This document shows positions 59,661 through 64,000 of a stretch of DNA of 64,000 bases, one piece after another; the first letter of the stretch is position 1, and each line of letters opens with the position of its first letter. The DNA is from Chryseobacterium oleae (GTDB taxonomy: Bacteria > Bacteroidota > Bacteroidia > Flavobacteriales > Weeksellaceae), in assembly GCF_900115055.1 (NCBI RefSeq), contig NZ_FOVD01000003.1:186001-250000 (forward strand), read 5' to 3'. A model generated the notes under the pieces. It worked only from the letters and a program-made list of their open reading frames with translations. It searched no databases and was not told the origin of the DNA. The translations under genes were made by a program, and so were the position numbers.

Positions 59661-59676
59661 TTGTATAATGTCGGCT

Positions 59677-59772
59677 GTACAATGTATAAAGTATTAAAGA
59701 CGTACAGCTGATATTGCAAAGAAAAAGTACAGTATATGTTATACTTTTTACTTTGTACGATATACTTTTTAC
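59677..59772. repeat. Heptamer (GTANNNN) inverted repeat between thiolase and acyl-CoA dehydrogenase
   Basis: Left words GTACAAT, GTATAAA, GTATTAA (59677-59697); right words GTTATAC, TTTTTAC, TTTGTAC, GATATAC, TTTTTAC (59738-59772, complements of GTANNNN). The right arm is again 35 bp. It lies between two co-directional genes of the fatty-acid operon. Confidence 0.8.
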
Positions 59773-59798
59773 AAAAAAATAAATAAACAAAAAAACAT

Positions 59799-61565
59799 AT
59801 GGCTACATTAAAAGGAGGTGAATTCCTGATCAAGGAAATTCCTGCAAATGATATTTTCACTCTTGAAGAACTGAGTGAAGAACAAAAAATGCTTCGTGAT
59901 TCTGCGAAAGAATTTATCGACAGAGAAGTAATTCCTCAAAAAGAAAGATTTGAGAAAAAAGATTATGCTTTAACTGAAGAAAAGATGCGTCAGTTGGGCG
60001 AAATGGGACTTTTGGGAGTGGCTGTTCCTGAGGAATACGGCGGTCTTGGAATGGGCTTCGTGAATACCATGCTGGCATGTGATTACTGTTCAGGAGCGAA
60101 TGGTTCATTGGCTACGGCTTATGGAGCACACACGGGAATCGGAACCCTTCCTATCCTATTGTACGGTACAGAAGAGCAAAAGAAAAAATACCTTCCGGAT
60201 CTGGCTACAGGAACAAAATTCGGAGCATACTGTCTTACTGAGCCTGATGCAGGTTCTGATGCCAACTCAGGAAAAACAAGAGCTAAGCTCTCTGAAGATG
60301 GAAAACATTATGTGATCAACGGACAAAAAATGTGGATCTCCAATGCAGGTTTTGCAGAAATCTTCATTGTATTTGCTAAAATTGACGATGATAAAAACAT
60401 CACTGGTTTCATCGTAGAAAAAGAAGGAACTGAAGGCCTTACTTTCGGTGAAGAAGAGCATAAACTGGGAATCCGTTCGTCTTCTACAAGACAGGTTTTC
60501 TTTAATGATATGAAAGTTCCTGCTGAGAACCTTTTAGGCGAAAGAAACAATGGTTTCAAAATCGCTTTGAATGCTTTGAATGTAGGAAGAATTAAATTGG
60601 CTGCTGCCAACCTTGACGGACAGAGAAGAATCTTAAACCACTCTCTTCAATATTCTAACGAAAGAAAGCAGTTTGGCGTTTCTATTTCAACTTTCGGAGC
60701 GATCAGAAAGAAGCTGGCAGAAATGGCAACAGGAATTTTCGTTGCTGAGGCTGGTTCTTACAGAGCTGCAAAAGACGTTGAAGATAAAATCAATGAATTG
60801 GTTGCCGGTGGAATGAATCATCAGCAGGCTGAACTGAAAGGAGTTGAAGAATTTGCGGTAGAAGCTTCTATTCTGAAGGTTTTCGTATCAGATTTGACAC
60901 AACATACCGCTGACGAAGGAATCCAGGTATACGGAGGAATGGGATTCTCTGAAGATATGCCAATGGAAGCTGCATGGAGAGATTCAAGAATCGCAAGAAT
61001 CTATGAAGGAACTAATGAGATCAACAGATTATTAGCAGTAGGAATGTTAATTAAGAGAGCGATGAAAGGAGAATTAGATTTGCTTTCTCCGGCAATGGCG
61101 ATCAGCAAAGAATTAATGGGAATTCCATCATTTGATGTTCCTGATTATGCAGCATTCATGAGTGAAGAAAAGGCGATTATCGCTAATCTTAAGAAAGTAT
61201 TCCTTATGGTTTCCGGAGCTGCCCTTCAAAAATTCATGATGGATATCGAAAAGCAACAACACTTACTGTTAAATGCATCTGAGATCCTTAACCAGCTTTA
61301 CATGGCAGAATCTGCTGTACTAAGAGCTGAGAAACATTTCTCTCCTGATTCTGTAGAAGCAGCAATGGCACAGCTTAACCTTTACAAAGCCGTTGAAAAG
61401 GTCATCGCAGCCGCTAAAGAAGGAATTATCTCTTTCGCTGAAGGTGATGAGCAGAGAATGATGCTTTCAGGTCTGAGAAGATTTACAAAATATACCAACC
61501 ATCCTAATGTAGTGGCTTTAACTGAAAAAGTTGCAGCCCAGTATATTGCTAAAGGTAATTACTAA
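59799..61565 (+). CDS. Acyl-CoA dehydrogenase
   Basis: FAD-dependent dehydrogenase of 588 residues that introduces the 2,3-double bond in acyl-CoA. The FAD/substrate signature CLTEPDAGSDANSGKTRAKL, WISNAGFAEIF, and the catalytic Glu in IYEGTNEINRLL (403 or 407, within YEGTNE at 402-407) are intact. The extra C-terminal helical domain of about 170 residues places it with the long VLCAD/ACAD9-like and bacterial long-chain forms. It completes the operon FadJ-like, thiolase, dehydrogenase and is followed by the terminator at 61588-61613. Confidence 0.94.
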   Translation: MATLKGGEFLIKEIPANDIFTLEELSEEQKMLRDSAKEFIDREVIPQKERFEKKDYALTEEKMRQLGEMGLLGVAVPEEYGGLGMGFVNTMLACDYCSGANGSLATAYGAHTGIGTLPILLYGTEEQKKKYLPDLATGTKFGAYCLTEPDAGSDANSGKTRAKLSEDGKHYVINGQKMWISNAGFAEIFIVFAKIDDDKNITGFIVEKEGTEGLTFGEEEHKLGIRSSSTRQVFFNDMKVPAENLLGERNNGFKIALNALNVGRIKLAAANLDGQRRILNHSLQYSNERKQFGVSISTFGAIRKKLAEMATGIFVAEAGSYRAAKDVEDKINELVAGGMNHQQAELKGVEEFAVEASILKVFVSDLTQHTADEGIQVYGGMGFSEDMPMEAAWRDSRIARIYEGTNEINRLLAVGMLIKRAMKGELDLLSPAMAISKELMGIPSFDVPDYAAFMSEEKAIIANLKKVFLMVSGAALQKFMMDIEKQQHLLLNASEILNQLYMAESAVLRAEKHFSPDSVEAAMAQLNLYKAVEKVIAAAKEGIISFAEGDEQRMMLSGLRRFTKYTNHPNVVALTEKVAAQYIAKGNY

Positions 61566-61587
61566 ACATTATTTTGAATATAATAGT

Positions 61588-61613
61588 AAACGCTCCAAGA
61601 TTTTGGAGCGTTT
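61588..61613 (+). terminator. Terminator of the beta-oxidation operon
   Basis: AAACGCTCCAA (61588-61598) pairs perfectly with TTGGAGCGTTT (61603-61613) around GATT. Flanking A/T-rich sequence lets it work for the convergent DUF805 gene as well. Confidence 0.88.
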
Positions 61614-61647
61614 ATTATATTAATATGGGTTGTAATTCTTTTGGAAA

Positions 61648-62052
61648 TTACATCTGTTTTTGTCCGATTTCATTGATTTCATTGAAATTCTCTTTAGGAT
61701 TTACACCATATTGATTGGTTCCCGGAGTTCCTTCCGTAAATAAAAGGATCAATAACCAGATAGCTCCAACAATTGGGATCAAAGAGATAAAAAACCACCA
61801 TCCGCTTTTATCTACATCATGTAATCTTCTAACCAAAACAGCTAATCCCGGAATAAAAGTTGCCAATGCGTAAACCATATAAATAAATCCGTAAGGCATA
61901 TCCTGATAAAATTTCAATCCCAAAAGATTATCTAATAGCGTCGCTATAATTACGAAGATTGTATTAAATAATAAGTACATCCAGTACTCCGTTCTTCTCG
62001 CTCTTCCTGTAAAATCAGCATACTGTTTCAATGCTTTTAAGTACCATTTCAT
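61648..62052 (-). CDS. DUF805 membrane protein
   Basis: A 134-residue membrane protein: KWYLKALKQYADFTGRARRTEYWMYLLFN is the DUF805 opening, followed by three or four helices, and ARLHD-like LVRRLHDVDKSGWWFFISLIPIVGAIWLLILLF, the family's most conserved part. The charged C-terminus is cytoplasmic. Function unknown. Stand-alone gene with a good promoter (62078-62107). Confidence 0.93.
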   Translation of the reverse strand: MKWYLKALKQYADFTGRARRTEYWMYLLFNTIFVIIATLLDNLLGLKFYQDMPYGFIYMVYALATFIPGLAVLVRRLHDVDKSGWWFFISLIPIVGAIWLLILLFTEGTPGTNQYGVNPKENFNEINEIGQKQM

Positions 62053-62077
62053 AGTTTTTGTTTTTTTTAATAGGGGC

Positions 62078-62107
62078 CAAAAATAAAGATTTTTTTCAGA
62101 TTTGCAA
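62078..62107 (-). promoter_or_regulatory. Promoter of the DUF805 gene
   Basis: Minus-strand TATTTTTG (62078-62085) and TTG (62105-62107), 19 bp apart. Expected start near 62072, 20 nt before the ATG. Confidence 0.7.
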
Positions 62108-62222
62108 CTACTTTTTATTTTTATTAGGTCTAACTAAAAACCTCGTTCCATAAAAGCAATCCCTAAAACACATCAGCGATTAAAAAACAGGAAATGAAAT
62201 AATTCTATATTTTGTTTATGGA

Positions 62223-62262
62223 GAACCTGCGCGAAGTCTTCGACTTCGCGCAGGTTTTTTTT
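62223..62262 (+). terminator. Strong terminator with no obvious gene upstream
   Basis: AACCTGCGCGAAGTC (62224-62238) pairs with GACTTCGCGCAGGTT (62242-62256), 15 bp perfect with a 3-nt TTC loop, then eight Ts. On this strand the nearest upstream gene ended at 61565 and has its own terminator, so the transcript it ends is unknown. The gap 62053-62349 otherwise shows only the DUF805 promoter. Confidence 0.85.
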
Positions 62263-62349
62263 GCTATTCTTCAATTTTTTTACTACTTTTAGTCATTAAA
62301 TTTGATCAGAGATCATTACTTTTCTCAATATGATAAAAAACGCAAGGAA

Positions 62350-62667
62350 ATGAAGTTAATATTGTCATGCTCATTATTACTGTTTTGCACAATGACTTTC
62401 GCCCAGCAGAAAGAAAACAGAAAACAAATCTTTCCAAAGACAGATACTGCGAAGGTCCTCAATATGAAAGGGCTTAAAGAAATACAGACCAGGATCAATA
62501 CCGATTATAAACAGCAGTATAAAACGCTCGTTGCCACACCAAAAGACACATCACTGTATATGGCGTTAAAAGAAGCCAAACGGGATCACTCAAAATACAG
62601 GATACTCAACAGTGTAGCCCCTGAAAAATCAATACCAGACACAAAAAAGGCACAGCCTACCAAATAA
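62350..62667 (+). CDS. Small secreted protein of unknown function (105 aa)
   Basis: Start set at ATG 62350, where a signal peptide begins (MKLILSCSLLLFCTMTFAQQ); an upstream frame extension has no support. The mature part of about 85 residues is Lys/Asn/Thr-rich and helical in parts (VLNMKGLKEIQTRINTDYKQQYKTLV), with a basic tail. No family is recognised. It is 36 bp before the YegP-like gene and probably shares its transcript. Confidence 0.68.
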   Translation: MKLILSCSLLLFCTMTFAQQKENRKQIFPKTDTAKVLNMKGLKEIQTRINTDYKQQYKTLVATPKDTSLYMALKEAKRDHSKYRILNSVAPEKSIPDTKKAQPTK

Positions 62668-62703
62668 TTAAAAAAACTAATCAAACCACAAAAACCAATT
62701 ACT

Positions 62704-63039
62704 ATGGGAAAATTTATTATCTCGAAGAGAACCGATGGTGACTTCAAATTCAATCTTAAAGCCGGAAACGGACAAGTGATCTTAACCAGTCAGGGATACA
62801 GCTCAAAATCATCCTGTGAAAACGGAATAGAGTCTGTGCGCACCAATTCTCAGGACGATTCCAAATTCGAAAGAAATACGGCAAAAGACGACCGCTGTTA
62901 TTTTAATTTAAAAGCAGGAAACGGACAGATCATAGGCACCAGCCAGATGTACGAATCTGAAAACGGAATGGATAACGGGATAGAATCCGTAAAAAACAAC
63001 GCTCCAGGTGCTTCTGTAGAGGATGAAACCATTATTTAA
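62704..63039 (+). CDS. YegP-like DUF1508 protein
   Basis: A 111-residue protein with two DUF1508 repeats: KFIISKRTDGDFKFNLKAGNGQVILTSQGYSSKSSCENGIESVR and DRCYFNLKAGNGQIIGTSQMYESENGMDNGIESVKNNA. This is the YegP-type arrangement of two roughly 45-residue modules. No signal peptide. Cellular role unknown in the family. It is followed by a terminator at 63063-63089. Confidence 0.92.
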   Translation: MGKFIISKRTDGDFKFNLKAGNGQVILTSQGYSSKSSCENGIESVRTNSQDDSKFERNTAKDDRCYFNLKAGNGQIIGTSQMYESENGMDNGIESVKNNAPGASVEDETII

Positions 63040-63061
63040 TATTCCCTAAAATAATCTCAAT

Positions 63062-63092
63062 AAAAATGTCTTATTTTTTAAGGCATTTTTTA
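63062..63092 (+). terminator. Terminator after the YegP-like gene
   Basis: AAAATGTCTTA (63063-63073) pairs with TAAGGCATTTT (63079-63089, one T-G pair) and is followed by Ts. A TATTTTTG box at 63091-63098, just after it, may serve as -7 of the next gene. Confidence 0.8.
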
Positions 63093-63118
63093 TTTTTGTA
63101 TTCTATTTTCTATTTGAA

Positions 63119-63565
63119 ATGACAAAAGAAGAAATGCTCAACAGAGCCATAAAGATAGCTGATAAAGCACACAAAGGACAAACCGACAAATACCATGCAC
63201 CCTACATTGCTCACGTGATGCGTGTCATGGAATACGGAAAAACACTCGACGAAAAGATTGTTGGCGTCCTTCATGACGTGGTAGAAGACCATCCGGAAGA
63301 GTTCAGCCTGGAATATTTAAGAACCGAAGGCTTTCCCGAATACATTATTTTTGCCATCAGCTGTCTTACCAAATTTGATCCTGAAGAAGATTACGATGAA
63401 TTCGTTAAAAGAACGGAAAGATCACCTTTGGCTGTCGCTGTAAAACTAAACGATCTCCGTGACAACATGGACCTTAGAAGAGTCAACAGAGAGCTCACTC
63501 CCAAGGATATCAAAAGATTCAATAAATACCTTAAGGCGTATCATTATCTGATAGAGAAATATTAA
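63119..63565 (+). CDS. HD-domain phosphohydrolase (SpoT/Mesh1-like)
   Basis: A 148-residue HD-superfamily protein resembling the hydrolase half of RelA/SpoT and small alarmone hydrolases: MLNRAIKIADKAHKGQTDKYHAPYIAHVMRV gives the first His (about 32), VLHDVVEDHPEE the HD pair (52-53), and VAVKLNDLRDNMD the last Asp. All metal ligands expected of the family are seen. It could hydrolyse (p)ppGpp or another nucleotide, but the sequence alone does not settle the substrate. Its stop overlaps the last codons of the convergent gene by 4 bp. Confidence 0.9.
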   Translation: MTKEEMLNRAIKIADKAHKGQTDKYHAPYIAHVMRVMEYGKTLDEKIVGVLHDVVEDHPEEFSLEYLRTEGFPEYIIFAISCLTKFDPEEDYDEFVKRTERSPLAVAVKLNDLRDNMDLRRVNRELTPKDIKRFNKYLKAYHYLIEKY

Positions 63566-64000
63566 TCCGCTCCCGGGAAATCATACGTTTTTGTAGGATG
63601 ATCTGTACCATCGATATTGATGTTTAGGGCCAGATAAATAAAGTGAAGGTTTTTATTGCCTTTTGCTTCAAATTCACGCTGCCAAAGATATCCTGTCAGG
63701 ATTCCGAAATAGTCATCGATCTGATAACCGAAACCACCATATACTCTATTTCTGGCGAAAGTAGGTTTCATCGGGCTTACCAAAAAGATTTCGTCATAGG
63801 CATTCGCGAAGATAGTTCCTTTTTTGACGGTCTTTGCATTCAGGGGAACGCTGATATTCAGACGGTATCTGTAACGCATTCTTTGGGAAGCTTTGTCAAT
63901 TGCGGGCTCATAAAAAAAGCTTTTTTCGATACGAAAACGGTTTTCAAACTTCACGATTCCTTTTTTGAAATCAATCACGTCCTGTAACCAAACCCTGAAT
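63562..64000 (-). CDS. DUF2490 outer membrane-type protein (5' end outside window)
   Basis: The frame stays open through the right edge of the window, reading FRFWLQDVIDFKKGIVKF at the junction, so the N-terminus with any signal peptide is missing; a GTG at 63976-63978 is not a true start. The visible 146 residues are barrel-like, with KFENRFRIEKSFF, SQRMRYRYRLNISVPLN and YGGFGYQIDDYFGILTGYLWQRE, which fit the DUF2490 family of Bacteroidota. Function unknown. Confidence 0.85.
   Translation of the reverse strand, partial: FRVWLQDVIDFKKGIVKFENRFRIEKSFFYEPAIDKASQRMRYRYRLNISVPLNAKTVKKGTIFANAYDEIFLVSPMKPTFARNRVYGGFGYQIDDYFGILTGYLWQREFEAKGNKNLHFIYLALNINIDGTDHPTKTYDFPGAD

Overview
The window looks like a chromosome segment of a yellow, carotenoid-making member of the Bacteroidota, most likely a Chryseobacterium or close relative (Flavobacteriia, Weeksellaceae). 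The pointers are a low G+C content (by eye in the high 30s percent), Bacteroidota promoters (TTTG about 19 bp before TAnnTTTG) with no Shine-Dalgarno signals, a type IX secretion sorting domain plus PorQ, a TamL-type BamA lipoprotein, a DUF5686 protein, and the gene order ftsK-lolA-lptFG and porQ-cmk. Genus is an inference; no rRNA is present. It reads as ordinary chromosome: no prophage, insertion sequence, CRISPR array or transposase was seen.

Layout. 0-1.4 kb: a LytS/LytR-type two-component pair, cut by the left edge. 1.5-5.6 kb: a tightly packed carotenoid operon on the minus strand (crtI, crtB, SRPBCC protein, crtZ, lycopene cyclase) with its own promoter and a 29-codon leader ORF. 5.9-8.5 kb: an unrecognised protein, then a VOC and a DoxX-like membrane protein. 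8.6-14.8 kb: cell-surface genes (T9SS cargo, DUF5686, TonB receptor). 15.1 kb: tRNA-Ala(GGC). 15.2-16.2 kb: GNAT-MarR pair. 16.6-22.9 kb: RND efflux operon led by a GbsR/MarR-type regulator. 23-27.2 kb: acetyltransferase, DUF2007, and a lysine-to-aminoadipate pair (lat, aminoadipate-semialdehyde dehydrogenase). 27.3-36 kb: small membrane protein, SPFH-RHH pair, fused cytochrome c synthase CcsBA, patatin-Crp pair, cysteine hydrolase. 36.3-42.3 kb: ftsK, lolA, lptF/G and two small exported proteins. 42.4-45.8 kb: frr, pyrH, porQ, cmk. 45.9-47.1 kb: YtxH/holin-like envelope trio. 47.2-52.3 kb: trmH, tamL, SanA-like, PaaE-like reductase. 52.3-55 kb: TlpA-like lipoprotein and FecCD/ATPase importer parts. 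55.1-61.6 kb: MarR regulator plus a beta-oxidation operon. 61.6-64 kb: DUF805, a small secreted protein, YegP-like, HD hydrolase, and a DUF2490 protein cut by the right edge.

The most unusual signal lies between genes. At about ten places the spacers hold short words repeated at a strict period of 7, 8 or 9 bp. In each word a few bases are fixed and the rest vary, and at most sites the words form two inverted arms that could fold into a hairpin. The heptamer family NNTTAGA occurs at three loci (18.0, 47.1 and 58.0-58.5 kb). At the last, two 35-bp arms of five heptamers each flank a four-helix-bundle gene of the 23S rRNA intervening-sequence protein family. That gene sits between the two first genes of the beta-oxidation operon, and the TAG stop codons of four genes lie inside heptamers. 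This resembles the layout of rRNA intervening sequences (ORF in the loop of a stem) moved into an mRNA.

Other regulatory signals are three regulator-linked palindromes overlapping promoters (MarR/GNAT at 16.25 kb, GbsR at 22.92 kb, and two 20-bp sites at the beta-oxidation MarR at 55.0-55.1 kb), and a trmH/tamL pair whose coding starts overlap head to head.
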